From: an uncultured Schlesneria sp.
GTDB lineage: Bacteria > Planctomycetota > Planctomycetia > Planctomycetales > Planctomycetaceae
Length of the DNA: 52,022 nt
Direction of reading: 5' to 3'
NCBI GenBank assembly: GCA_903899985.1
Contig: CAIULL010000216.1
Coordinates: 1 to 52,022 of the forward strand
The notes beneath the pieces are model-generated. The model was given only the letters and a program-made list of their open reading frames with translations, was not told where the DNA came from and did no database searches. The translations under genes were made by a program, and so were the position numbers. The number at the start of each line of letters is the position of its first letter. Position 1 is the first letter of the stretch. This document shows positions 27,244 to 37,104 of this stretch, in pieces.

Positions 27244-30099
27244 ATGATTCGATTTTGGCTGGTTTCAGGCTTTTTGCTTTTCGTCCCATCCTTCTGTTTC
27301 GCGGCCGAGCGATTTGTGGCGATGTTCGCTGACGGCAGTCGTGCCGAAGAAGCAGAAGTCCGGGAATGGAATGAGCCTAACTCCCAGCCCAAAATTGGGG
27401 GGCGAGCACTTTTTGATCCGGGGGTCCCAGTCCGATGGATCATCGATCGGCAGCAGACGACCAACTTAAAGACCGCGTCATACGTCGAATTCGAAGGGGG
27501 GGACCGACTGGCTGGTGAAGTCGTTGCCTACTTTGAAGGACGTGAAAACCCCTATGAAACGAAACCACCATTTCTTGTTGTAAAACCCGTTCTGGAAGTA
27601 CAACCCCCGGATATAAACATCCCCGCAGAACTGCGGGTAACGGCCGAATGGGTGCGGAAGATCGTCTGGGAACATGTCGGCGCCGATGAACTTCAGCCGG
27701 GAACGGTCTGGCTGAGAAGCGGCGAGTTGATCACATTTCGGTCGCTTCGCTGGTCCGCCCAGGGAATCATTCTGCTGACGAGCGACGGGGTCAAACAATT
27801 TGCGATTTCGGATCTTGGGGAAATCCATCTTCCAAAATTAAGTCCTTGGAATGCCTATTACGAACAGCTTGCCGTACTTTCGCCGCATCTGAAGTCTCGA
27901 TTGATTCAGCTCAGTGCGGCGGATGGAAGCCGCTTAACCACTTCGCTTGAGCGCTTTCAGGCACGACATCATGGCGACAAGAATCGGCCTGATCATTGTT
28001 ATCAGTTGATTCAGCCGGCGTGGAGTCTCGATTCAATCTGGATTCAGTATCGTGCCGTTCGCAGCTGGCGTTTCTTCGCGCCTCATGAGATCCCCATGTC
28101 GAATCTGACACCCGTTCTGGCATCCCATAAAGCGGTGTTCGGCGGGATGTGGGACTACCAGCTGGATCAGAATATCGTGCGAGGTCCGCTGCGATCATCC
28201 GACAAAGAGTTTGGCTGGGGCTTCGGAGTCCAGGGGACTTCAGAACTCATGTTCGAATACCCTGAGACGGCACGTGCCGTGCGAACGCAATTCGGATTGG
28301 ACCGTATTGCCGAAACTGGCGGCTGCATCAACGTTGAGGTTCTGGTGGGAAATGGTCAATCCGTGATGAAACAGACCAACGTGATCGGCTCGGCCTTCGT
28401 CGGAAATGTCAATTGGCATGATCTTCCTGCAGGTCAAGCGGAACAGCGTCGGATTTCGTTCCGGACGGAAATGGCACACGAAGGGCGTCCCGCTGGGGCT
28501 GATCCCTTCGATGTTCGCGATGTTTTGAACTGGTACGAACCAGAATTGCGCCTGGACCCTGCCGCGCTTGAGTCCGAAGTCTCCAAGCGGCGAATTGCAC
28601 AATTGCCAGGCTTGATCGGCTGGGTACTCTCGCCAGCGGATGCTGTCTCGATGAACGTGGCAAACGTGATTGATACGACAGATGTTCGAGATCCGCAATT
28701 TCGACTGACCACCCGTCCGACCGACGCGTTCTCTGTGCTCTCTCGTAAAGTCAAAATCGGTACTGGCGATCGTTGGCTATCCCTGATGGGCAGTCGATTT
28801 GCCGACAATACGTCTCCTTCGACCGTCCAGATTCGCTTCGACGGTCGAGTTTTCGGCGAATTTGAGGTTCCGATCAGGCAGTCTCTTACCGATCCCGAGC
28901 CGATGATGTTAAACGTCCGGCCATTTCAGGGGAAAACGGTCAACATGGAAGTTGTTGTCTATCCGACCGACGAAAAATCCTGGGTTGACTGGCGCGGCTT
29001 TTCCGTCGGACCTGAACGACCGGGACTGTTAACAGTCTTTGAGGACGACGAAAAGTTTGCAGCGCGTCTGAGCCAGGGGACGGGAACAGCGGTCACGGAT
29101 ACTGAGAAGCCCTACTCAGGTACCCGCACTCTGAAAGTCACTCCACCCTCTGTCGAGAATCCGGCGATCCCCGGTCTTGATGCCGTGATCTGTGAACATC
29201 CGCAGTTGGGGCAGTATCGGTATGTCGTTTTCGCCTGGAAAAAGCAGACGGGAACGCGGATTCAAGTTCAGTTTGCGAATCGAGGGCGACTGGGGGATGG
29301 AGGTCCGTTTTTCAGCGGAACAAATCGAGCCCGCCGTCGAACAACGGTCGCTGATGAACGGGGGCAGAAATATGGCTATGTCTATGAACGAGGCGTGGTC
29401 ACGGCTCAGCCGCCGTTTCCTCTATGGCTTCAGGGGGATTTACCGCGCGAATGGCAATTGATTCAGCGTGATCTGTTCGGCGATTTTGGCCTGTTCAATG
29501 TCACTGGACTGTCGCTGAACTGCGTTGATGGAGAGGCGGCATGGTTTGATCATTTTTATCTGGCGCGAACGAATGTGGATCTGGAGTACGTCTCCAGATT
29601 ACTCGTTAACCCGCAGCCCGCTTCGCCACAACCTGACGGAAACGGCACGTTGACGATTCCACGTCGCGAAGACTTCGCCGCTGAGTTTTCTCGGATTGCA
29701 CCATTATTCTCGTCACTCGATATGGCTCATGGGCTGGTTTGGCATATCGGACAGAATGGTCAGACTGACGTTTTCAGGACTCACGCGAATGCCGCTGACA
29801 AACCATTGATCCTTCGCGGAGCTGCAATTCTGCCAAAGGATCGGCCCATGATGCTCGACCTGCATGTCTCGCATCAGGATCAATGCGACTGGCAACTTGT
29901 TGTTCGTGCGAACGGGCAGGTCATTCACGATCAATTGATCGATGCGAAGCTGACCACTGCTCAAAAGGGGTGGGCGACCATTCAGATCGACCTGGAAAAA
30001 TTTGCCGGTCAAAAGGTCGTACTGGAAGTGCTGAACCAGTCGAACAACTGGCAGAATGAAACGGCGTACTGGAAACGAATAGAGCTCATCGAACGATGA
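27244..30099 (+). CDS. Large exported NPCBM-like protein
   Basis: This 951-residue protein has a signal peptide (IRFWLVSGFLLFVPSFCFAAE), an N-terminal module beginning VAMFADGSRAEEAEVREW of a kind seen in planctomycete surface proteins, and an NPCBM-like carbohydrate-binding region at about 285-405 (GGMWDYQLDQNIVRGPLRSS ... TGGCINVEVLVGN). A second NPCBM-like segment lies near 480-590 (RWLSLMGSRFADN...VQIRFDGRVFGEFEV), and beta-rich domains follow. No catalytic motif is seen, so it likely binds surface or environmental polysaccharide. The ATG at 27244 has GGAG 6 bp upstream. The last codons lie inside a perfect palindrome. Confidence 0.8.
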   Translation: MIRFWLVSGFLLFVPSFCFAAERFVAMFADGSRAEEAEVREWNEPNSQPKIGGRALFDPGVPVRWIIDRQQTTNLKTASYVEFEGGDRLAGEVVAYFEGRENPYETKPPFLVVKPVLEVQPPDINIPAELRVTAEWVRKIVWEHVGADELQPGTVWLRSGELITFRSLRWSAQGIILLTSDGVKQFAISDLGEIHLPKLSPWNAYYEQLAVLSPHLKSRLIQLSAADGSRLTTSLERFQARHHGDKNRPDHCYQLIQPAWSLDSIWIQYRAVRSWRFFAPHEIPMSNLTPVLASHKAVFGGMWDYQLDQNIVRGPLRSSDKEFGWGFGVQGTSELMFEYPETARAVRTQFGLDRIAETGGCINVEVLVGNGQSVMKQTNVIGSAFVGNVNWHDLPAGQAEQRRISFRTEMAHEGRPAGADPFDVRDVLNWYEPELRLDPAALESEVSKRRIAQLPGLIGWVLSPADAVSMNVANVIDTTDVRDPQFRLTTRPTDAFSVLSRKVKIGTGDRWLSLMGSRFADNTSPSTVQIRFDGRVFGEFEVPIRQSLTDPEPMMLNVRPFQGKTVNMEVVVYPTDEKSWVDWRGFSVGPERPGLLTVFEDDEKFAARLSQGTGTAVTDTEKPYSGTRTLKVTPPSVENPAIPGLDAVICEHPQLGQYRYVVFAWKKQTGTRIQVQFANRGRLGDGGPFFSGTNRARRRTTVADERGQKYGYVYERGVVTAQPPFPLWLQGDLPREWQLIQRDLFGDFGLFNVTGLSLNCVDGEAAWFDHFYLARTNVDLEYVSRLLVNPQPASPQPDGNGTLTIPRREDFAAEFSRIAPLFSSLDMAHGLVWHIGQNGQTDVFRTHANAADKPLILRGAAILPKDRPMMLDLHVSHQDQCDWQLVVRANGQVIHDQLIDAKLTTAQKGWATIQIDLEKFAGQKVVLEVLNQSNNWQNETAYWKRIELIER

Positions 30100-30107
30100 G
30101 CTCTATT
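30078..30107. repeat. Perfect 14-bp inverted repeat across the stop codon of the NPCBM-like gene
   Basis: AATAGAGCTCATCG and CGATGAGCTCTATT are exact reverse complements separated by two bases. The stop TGA lies in the right arm. There is no T-run after it, so it is not a typical intrinsic terminator, though it could still shape the mRNA 3' end. Confidence 0.8.
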
Positions 30108-30188
30108 GAAGTCCTGGAAATTCAGACGTCACGTCCGAACCGTTTTTGATTCTCAGCTATCTTCGTATCTTTGATCAATCGATCAGAT

Positions 30189-31258
<1,070 letters not shown>

Positions 31259-32155
31259 TTAAAACCGCGCCTGGCGTTGAGACAGGTATTCCACGAGTGC
31301 CCGGTCGAACGGCAGGCTCGTATCGAGTGCAACATAGTCAGCACCCATTCGAAGACAATCCTTCTTGTAGCGTTCGCGCAGTTCTCGAATGGCTTCCAGG
31401 TAGTCACCACGTATTCCGACCGCATCCACGATCAATCGCTCGCCCGATTCGGGGTCTTCGAAATCAGAAAGGCTGTCGAACGGAAAATTGACCTCGGCTT
31501 CGTCCAGGACATGAAACACGATGACATCGTGTCCGCGGTGCCGCAACATTCGCAAGGCATCGATCACAGGTTCAGGGTCACATAACAGATCAGAAAAAAG
31601 CATGAACAGGCTTCGATGTCGAATCATCGCTGCGATGCGCCGCAAATTGCCTGCGACATCCGTCTGACCCGACGGACGTGCCTTGGAGAGCAATCCCAAC
31701 ATGCTGCCGAGCTGGCTTCGCTTGCTGCGCGCGGGAAGACAGGCGTGCAACTTGTCTGAAAACGTCATCAGGCCGACAGGGTCCTGCTGATGAATCATCA
31801 AATAACCAAGTGCTGCAGCCAGGCAAATACAATAGTCGAACTTGGAAAGTTCTTGTCGATACGTGTAGGCCATGCTTTCCGAGAGATCCATCAGCAGATA
31901 GCCCGAAATATTCGTTTCTGCCTGATACTTTTTAACATAGAACCGGTCGGTTTTAGCAAACACCAGCCAGTCGATATTTCTCGGATCGTCTCCCTGTGCA
32001 TACCGCCGGTGTTCGCTGAACTCAACGCTGAAGCCTTGAAACGGGCTGGAGTGCAGGCCTGTCAGGAACCCTTCGATGATAAATCGTGCGCGTAAATCGA
32101 GCCGGGCGACATTTCTGATCACTGAAGGCTTTAGATACTGCTCTGCACCAGCCAT
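31259..32155 (-). CDS. DUF58 family protein with von Willebrand A-like domain
   Basis: DUF58 proteins are usually encoded beside MoxR ATPases and transglutaminase-like proteins, and their role is poorly known. The protein has the family core: IIEGFLTGLHSSPFQGFSVEF, EHRRYAQGDDPRNIDW, then a vWA-like fold with LLMDLSESM (a partial MIDAS) and LLCDPEPVIDALRML. It is cytoplasmic. The start at 32155 (MAGAEQYLKPSVI) fits the family's usual N-terminus; the frame is open to 32227 without a clear site. No moxR gene is adjacent in this window, which is unusual for the family. Confidence 0.88.
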   Translation of the reverse strand: MAGAEQYLKPSVIRNVARLDLRARFIIEGFLTGLHSSPFQGFSVEFSEHRRYAQGDDPRNIDWLVFAKTDRFYVKKYQAETNISGYLLMDLSESMAYTYRQELSKFDYCICLAAALGYLMIHQQDPVGLMTFSDKLHACLPARSKRSQLGSMLGLLSKARPSGQTDVAGNLRRIAAMIRHRSLFMLFSDLLCDPEPVIDALRMLRHRGHDVIVFHVLDEAEVNFPFDSLSDFEDPESGERLIVDAVGIRGDYLEAIRELRERYKKDCLRMGADYVALDTSLPFDRALVEYLSQRQARF

Positions 32156-32388
32156 TAGGGAAAGCTTTGTTTTGAAAGAAGCAAATGCATCGGCCCGGAA
32201 CGACTGATGCTGACTCTCGATCCGCACACATCAGATACCACAAATCGGATTAAACGCCAAGACGCGCACGGCAAAGTCTCAAACTCGATCAAACGGTATC
32301 GAGTCCATTGTCCGCCACGTATAGTGAAATTATCAGCGATGCATTTTTTTGTGTTAGTGAATGCCAGAGTCAAAAAGCGAAACTTCCT

Positions 32389-32823
32389 ATGAAAGTCGCC
32401 GAGCACCCCCATCGGAACACGGTTCGCGTGATCGGCCAGTTACTGCTGATTGCCCTTTATCTGGTATCACTTTGCTTGCCGGCGATTCACCTTGAGCCAG
32501 AAAATGGCGGCGGCCTGTATGATCCACGTGGATGGATCCCGGGTTTTGGGTGCTTGGTATTTCCTTGCTGTGTACCCTGGCTGTTTCCACCTTGGTGGGC
32601 TAATCCGTTTTTCTTCACGGGCATGGTGCGACTCAATCAAAACCAGGTCACGCCTGCGTTTTGGTGGGGTCTGGCAGCGACATTCGTTTCCCTGACGATA
32701 TCTTTCGTTCCCACTGTGACGGCGCTTGGCCCAGGCTATTTTACCTGGGTTGGATGTATGATCGGCCTCGTGTTACTGGCTTTTCACACGCATCTGAAAT
32801 CGCAGCAAGCAAAAGAACGGTAA
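32389..32823 (+). CDS. Hypothetical multi-span membrane protein
   Basis: This 144-residue protein has about four hydrophobic segments (VIGQLLLIALYLVSLCLPAI, FGCLVFPCCVPWLFP, AFWWGLAATFVSLTISFVP, FTWVGCMIGLVLLAF), is rich in Trp, Phe and Pro, and has a charged C-terminus. No family is recognised. The ATG at 32389 is chosen because the membrane topology then starts cleanly; the ribosome site is weak. The function is unknown. Confidence 0.6.
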   Translation: MKVAEHPHRNTVRVIGQLLLIALYLVSLCLPAIHLEPENGGGLYDPRGWIPGFGCLVFPCCVPWLFPPWWANPFFFTGMVRLNQNQVTPAFWWGLAATFVSLTISFVPTVTALGPGYFTWVGCMIGLVLLAFHTHLKSQQAKER

Positions 32824-33109
32824 AAACAATTCTTATCCACCGTATCGAATGTCAGAATTAGCGGTTGGCTGCCGTTCCGTTCGGCTCGCCAAAAAAATCG
32901 AAGCTCAATCTGCAAATCTCCAACGCCAATCGACGTTTTCAAGTTTGACAAACCTTAGGTCGTGGCGCGTGGCGACGACTCGTTGGCTGACGCTGAAGCG
33001 GACGAAGCCAATTTTCCGGACGGATTTGCCCAGAGGGATGTGACTCCCCTGGTTCCGATGTGAAAATTGATTCTGTCGGACACATTTTCAGTAGACCCGT
33101 CAGCGGTTT

Positions 33110-34192
33110 TTATCGTTTTGCCCGACGCGCAATTGTTGTCAGGTCGGCAATCATAGCCCTGTCGCCGGCCTTTTTGACGCGGTCACAAATTAATTCGATC
33201 GATTTGAATTCCGGGTCGACAACGTACAGGCAACTTGGATGAGCAAGAAAGTCGAATACCGCTCGATGCTCAATTGCCCAATCCAGAGATTCTCGTATCG
33301 CCTGTAAAAACCATTCGAGCCGCCATTGTCCGGTTCGGAACGCTCCGATATCGCTGATCGGGCTCATCGGAATCTCGATCAAACCGTCAGGGTAGACGAA
33401 CGGTTGTGCCAGCGCTTGAGCCGCAACGATTCCTTCCACCACGGCAGCGGTCGGTTGTTGCATTGGCTCTGAATTCGGGTGGGGTGGGTAAAGGCTACTC
33501 ACCCAGTCATACCCCAATTCCAAAAGCATGGATCTCACCTTGGGGTGCTCGCGCAGACCAGTTGCAAATCCACCTGGAGTACGAAATCCAACAGGATCGA
33601 TCCCTAATCTCGATTTCATCGCATTGCTGGTCAATTGAATATTGTCGCGAATGGCGTCATCGACAGATTGTCCTCGTAATAGCCAGGGTGCCCGTTGAAA
33701 GCGGAACTGCAAATCATTGACCGTCGTTGCGGTAACATTCACATGGTCGTATGTGTGGTTACCAATCGGGTGTCCCGACCGTGCAATCTCGGCGATCCAG
33801 TCCATGTTGGGTTGCTCGAATACGCGACCGACGGCGAAGAAGTGAAGCCGTCCTCCGGCCGCTTTGACTCGACGCGCCGCTTCGACAGAATACTTTTTTG
33901 TCTCATCGTTCAAGTTACCCTTCTCGAAGTTCCAATGAGTTGTCTCTCGGGTCGGGAAGTTGGCGCTCATTTCGAGATCGAACGTTATCGCGACCAGACA
34001 TTTGTCGGATTCAGCAGCACGCAGTTGACTGTAATCCAATGGGAATGTGGCCATCGCACCAAGGCTGTTTGTCGCGACACGTTTCAACCAGTCACGGCGA
34101 GTCCATTGATGCACCTGGCCGATCTCGCGCATGGAATTAATCGAATCATCAGATTCGTGCTGTTCGTTTCGTTTCTTACTGGTCGCTGTCAT
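33110..34192 (-). CDS. Exported polysaccharide deacetylase-like protein
   Basis: This NodB-fold enzyme probably removes acetyl groups from an amino-sugar polymer or acts on a related amide. It has AITFDLEMS (motif 1), HPIGNHTYDH (motif 2, the metal His pair) and RTPGGF (motif 3). Motif 1 lacks the standard TFDDG: the first Asp is kept and the metal Asp is replaced by Leu-Glu, as in some TVDVED-type relatives. The N-terminus has TRRDWLKRVATNSLGAMA, which may be a twin-arginine signal. The ATG at 34192 overlaps the stop of the upstream isochorismatase-like gene (ATGA), with AAAGG upstream. The two are therefore translationally coupled. Confidence 0.85.
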   Translation of the reverse strand: MTATSKKRNEQHESDDSINSMREIGQVHQWTRRDWLKRVATNSLGAMATFPLDYSQLRAAESDKCLVAITFDLEMSANFPTRETTHWNFEKGNLNDETKKYSVEAARRVKAAGGRLHFFAVGRVFEQPNMDWIAEIARSGHPIGNHTYDHVNVTATTVNDLQFRFQRAPWLLRGQSVDDAIRDNIQLTSNAMKSRLGIDPVGFRTPGGFATGLREHPKVRSMLLELGYDWVSSLYPPHPNSEPMQQPTAAVVEGIVAAQALAQPFVYPDGLIEIPMSPISDIGAFRTGQWRLEWFLQAIRESLDWAIEHRAVFDFLAHPSCLYVVDPEFKSIELICDRVKKAGDRAMIADLTTIARRAKR

Positions 34193-35256
34193 GGGTTGAC
34201 ACCTTTTATTTTTACCCATGAGACCTGTGTAATCAGGTGGTTAAGGGCCGCGAATGAGATCGCTGCGTTGACGGCAAATCGCGGCGACTTATTGGAAGGA
34301 AATGTGGCCAGCGAGGCATCGCCTACCAGAAATACGTTGAAGTCCTTCGACAGGTTCTCGTAGCCGGCGGTAGTACGACAAAAGCACATGTCCGTCGCAT
34401 AGCCTGTTAATAGCACGTGACGAATGCCGTTTGACTTAAGAAACGTTTTCAGCGGCTCGTATCCTTCGGCGTCGTAAATAACGACATCATTTGGTTCGAC
34501 GTCCACATCGGTTGTGACGGGAATCGGTAGCTTCCAGAATCCTTCATTATTGAATTTCGGGCCGGCGTCCAGCCCTGGGAACTGGGCGAAATAGTCGATT
34601 ACAGGCTTGTCCTTCGAAAGTAACAGCTCCGCCGGCAGCGGTTCGCCTCGATACCTGAATCCAGCAAGTTTTGAGGTGAGCTCACGAGCACCTTCGCGGC
34701 GTTCCTGGTCCGTCGGTTTGTATGTAAAAGACCGATACAACTTGCGGCGGATCGGATCGAGATCACCCGGCAGGCTGTAAAGAACGTTTCCCACTTTTCC
34801 TCGCAGTGAATTAATAAAGGGCCGCACGATTTCGCGAGTATGACGCGCGGCAAGATGATTCTTTTCTGTGGTACAGAAGTCAGCGACACCTGCAGGTTCG
34901 GGTGTATTCCAGCCTTGTCCATCGTCAATACCCCACGGATGAACCATGATGACGGCTGTTTCTGAAGCCTTCAGGTGGTTCGGGATTTCAATAATCCCTC
35001 GGGCGTTGTACGAGAATCTCCATGCACGAACATCCAGGTCGGCGCCCGCATCGACAACGAGTGGTGGAGCTTCAAAGTGTGACTGCTCGATAATGGGCTC
35101 AAAAAACTCGGGAAAATCTGCGAGCAACTTTTGCGGTTGTTCGATCAGGGTGAGCCGATTCGCATAAGGTCGCTTCGCACTGGTCTCTTGCGACAATACC
35201 GGATGAACGAAACAACACAGACATCCGCTGACGGCTAAGATAAATCCATAACGCAT
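34189..35256 (-). CDS. Exported isochorismatase-fold cysteine hydrolase
   Basis: This 355-residue protein has a signal peptide (FILAVSGCLCCFVHPVLSQE) and an isochorismatase-like hydrolase fold. The putative nucleophile Cys lies in GYATDMCFCRTT, after VLLTG and before FLVGDA, and early VIMVHPWGIDDG replaces the usual D-x-Q region. It may hydrolyse an amide or ester outside the cytoplasm. The start follows AAGGACC. It is the first gene of a pair with the deacetylase, and it is divergent from the ceramidase-like gene with a 139-bp gap. Confidence 0.82.
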   Translation of the reverse strand: MRYGFILAVSGCLCCFVHPVLSQETSAKRPYANRLTLIEQPQKLLADFPEFFEPIIEQSHFEAPPLVVDAGADLDVRAWRFSYNARGIIEIPNHLKASETAVIMVHPWGIDDGQGWNTPEPAGVADFCTTEKNHLAARHTREIVRPFINSLRGKVGNVLYSLPGDLDPIRRKLYRSFTYKPTDQERREGARELTSKLAGFRYRGEPLPAELLLSKDKPVIDYFAQFPGLDAGPKFNNEGFWKLPIPVTTDVDVEPNDVVIYDAEGYEPLKTFLKSNGIRHVLLTGYATDMCFCRTTAGYENLSKDFNVFLVGDASLATFPSNKSPRFAVNAAISFAALNHLITQVSWVKIKGVNP

Positions 35257-35395
35257 CGGTTGGTCCTTCGCTGTGACAACGCGTCAAACACTTCTCTTTA
35301 TTAGTATGGAATGTCACAATCCCGAGTTCAAAGCCGATGCGTTCGGCTTTCCGATCGGAATTGCTGATTGCTCTAAAAATCACCGAGGCCAACAG

Positions 35396-36706
35396 ATGCT
35401 TTTGCGCTTCTTATGTTTGATGACGTTGTCGATCGCGGCCTTGCCAATAACCACCATTCATGCGGACGAATCTGATTTTCGCGTCGGTTATGCGCAAAAA
35501 GATGCCACTCCGCAAGTTGCCATGCCCATGTGGGGCTACGGAGCGCGCAGGGATCTTCTGTCACAAGGGACGCTTGATCCACTGATGGCCAAGGCCATTG
35601 TCATCGAAGCAGGTACGGATCGGGTGGCTCTGGTCGGACTGGATATGGGGCGAGCACCGACGACAGCTATGATGGACGAAATTCGAGCGACAATCCGTGA
35701 AAAGGCCCAGATCGAATACGTCCTGATTGTCGGATCACACACGCATCACGGACCGGTGCTGGAACTGACCGATCGCGAAGGATTTGGAAAAGGACGCTTC
35801 GACGCCGCCATCGATTATCTGAAAACTCTTCCCGATCTGATTTCGACAACAATTATTGAAGCGGCATCCAAATTACAGCCAGCCCGGATCGGCGTCACGT
35901 CGGCCGAAGTCCCATACAATCGCAATCGGCACAGCAAGCGTCAGCCTGCAGCCCGAGATCCGCAACTCTCTGTGATCCGGTTCGACGATCTTCAGGGGAA
36001 GCCCATCACAGTCCTCGTCAATTTTGCGGCCCACCCCGTGATGACCAAGGGAGAGATCCTCAAATTCTCGGCCGACTATCCCGGGTTCATGATGAACTAT
36101 GTAGAAAAGGAATTGAATGCCCCTTGCGTCTTCATTCAGGGAGCATCGGGAGATATGAGTGTCAATGCGATTAATGTGACGGGTCCCCAGGGCTTTGGCG
36201 AGCAGTTGGGTGCTGAATGTGTCAAGCTGGCCAAGGCGACGGAGACGATCGCTCCCGCGCGACCATCGATCAAGGGACGAGTTGATCGGTTTCATTTCAC
36301 GACCCGCATTGATCTGAACAATCCTGCCGTCATGGCCCTCTACGGCGCGGCATTCTTTCCCGAATTGATTCGGAATTTCGCCGAGGACTATAAGGACGGA
36401 ATGCATCCGGAGTTGAATACCGTCCTGATCAACAGGGAAATCGCGATCGTCGGCGGTTCCGGCGAATTCTTCAGTAATCACGCCGTTCGGCTAAGAGATC
36501 GATCTTACGTGAAACACACGCTTTTTTTCGGCTACTGCAATGGATACATGAATTACTTCCCGACTATTGAAGCGATTTCGGAAGGGGGTTATGGCGCCGA
36601 TGCTCCCGTATCACCCGCCCAGATCGGTGCGGGTGAAGAGATGATGAACAAAGCGCTAATCAACATCTATTCCATGCTGGGAAAGATCACCGTTGATGAC
36701 AAGTGA
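35396..36706 (+). CDS. Neutral/alkaline ceramidase-like exported hydrolase
   Basis: This 436-residue protein has a signal peptide (LLRFLCLMTLSIAALPITTIHA) and the N-terminal domain of the neutral/alkaline non-lysosomal ceramidase superfamily: VGYAQKDATPQVAMPMWGYG, GSHTHHGP with zinc His residues and NFAAHPV. It is much shorter than true ceramidases (about 650-750 residues), lacking the C-terminal Ig-like domain, so the substrate may be another amide. The ATG at 35396 follows GAGG; upstream codons to 35273 lack a site. Many planctomycetes carry several short paralogues of this type. Confidence 0.85.
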   Translation: MLLRFLCLMTLSIAALPITTIHADESDFRVGYAQKDATPQVAMPMWGYGARRDLLSQGTLDPLMAKAIVIEAGTDRVALVGLDMGRAPTTAMMDEIRATIREKAQIEYVLIVGSHTHHGPVLELTDREGFGKGRFDAAIDYLKTLPDLISTTIIEAASKLQPARIGVTSAEVPYNRNRHSKRQPAARDPQLSVIRFDDLQGKPITVLVNFAAHPVMTKGEILKFSADYPGFMMNYVEKELNAPCVFIQGASGDMSVNAINVTGPQGFGEQLGAECVKLAKATETIAPARPSIKGRVDRFHFTTRIDLNNPAVMALYGAAFFPELIRNFAEDYKDGMHPELNTVLINREIAIVGGSGEFFSNHAVRLRDRSYVKHTLFFGYCNGYMNYFPTIEAISEGGYGADAPVSPAQIGAGEEMMNKALINIYSMLGKITVDDK

Positions 36707-37104
36707 AGCGAGTGAATTCACCATGGAACCTGGCCCCTGGTCAAACCTTCTCAATCCGGACTTCATGCCACTGCTTCGGACTTCTTCGGGTCGGAAACTT
36801 GACTCGTTGAGTCAAGTTTCCGGATTTCCGCAAAAGTAGCCTTCTCGCTCCGCGAGAAGAAAGCCGAAATTCCAACAACCTCGTGATTTTTCGGAGCTTT
36901 CAAGTGGCAGTCGAGGTTTGCCTCAATTCGGCTATCGTCTTTCAGAGCGAGAGAGCGACCTTCGACTGAGGCGAAAACTCGTTGAAGTCTTCTTAGATGC
37001 AGTGTCTACGCGCTTCGCCGATGAAAGAACACTGCATGACCGAAGACGGTCATACAGTGGCACCCTTATTCAGAAGATTGACACGGGACTCGCGATTGCT
37101 GCGA
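36707..37104. repeat. Intergenic region packed with stem-loops and dispersed repeat copies
   Basis: No gene is seen. GGAAACTTGACTC (36793-36805) pairs with GAGTCAAGTTTCC (36809-36821) around a 3-base loop. CTTCTCGC (36841-36848) pairs with GCGAGAAG (36852-36859). A fragment of the two-hairpin repeat family lies at 36767-36790 and a nearly full copy at 36976-37066, ending CAGTGGCAC at 37063. The two converging genes leave this gap without a classical T-tract terminator. Confidence 0.75.
36976..37066 (+). repeat. Two-hairpin dispersed repeat, copy C
   Basis: It aligns over most of its length with the copy at 41592-41700, including GCAGTGTCT, CCGAAGA-GGTCA and the end ACAGTGGCAC. The first hairpin is degenerate here. 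Confidence 0.75.
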
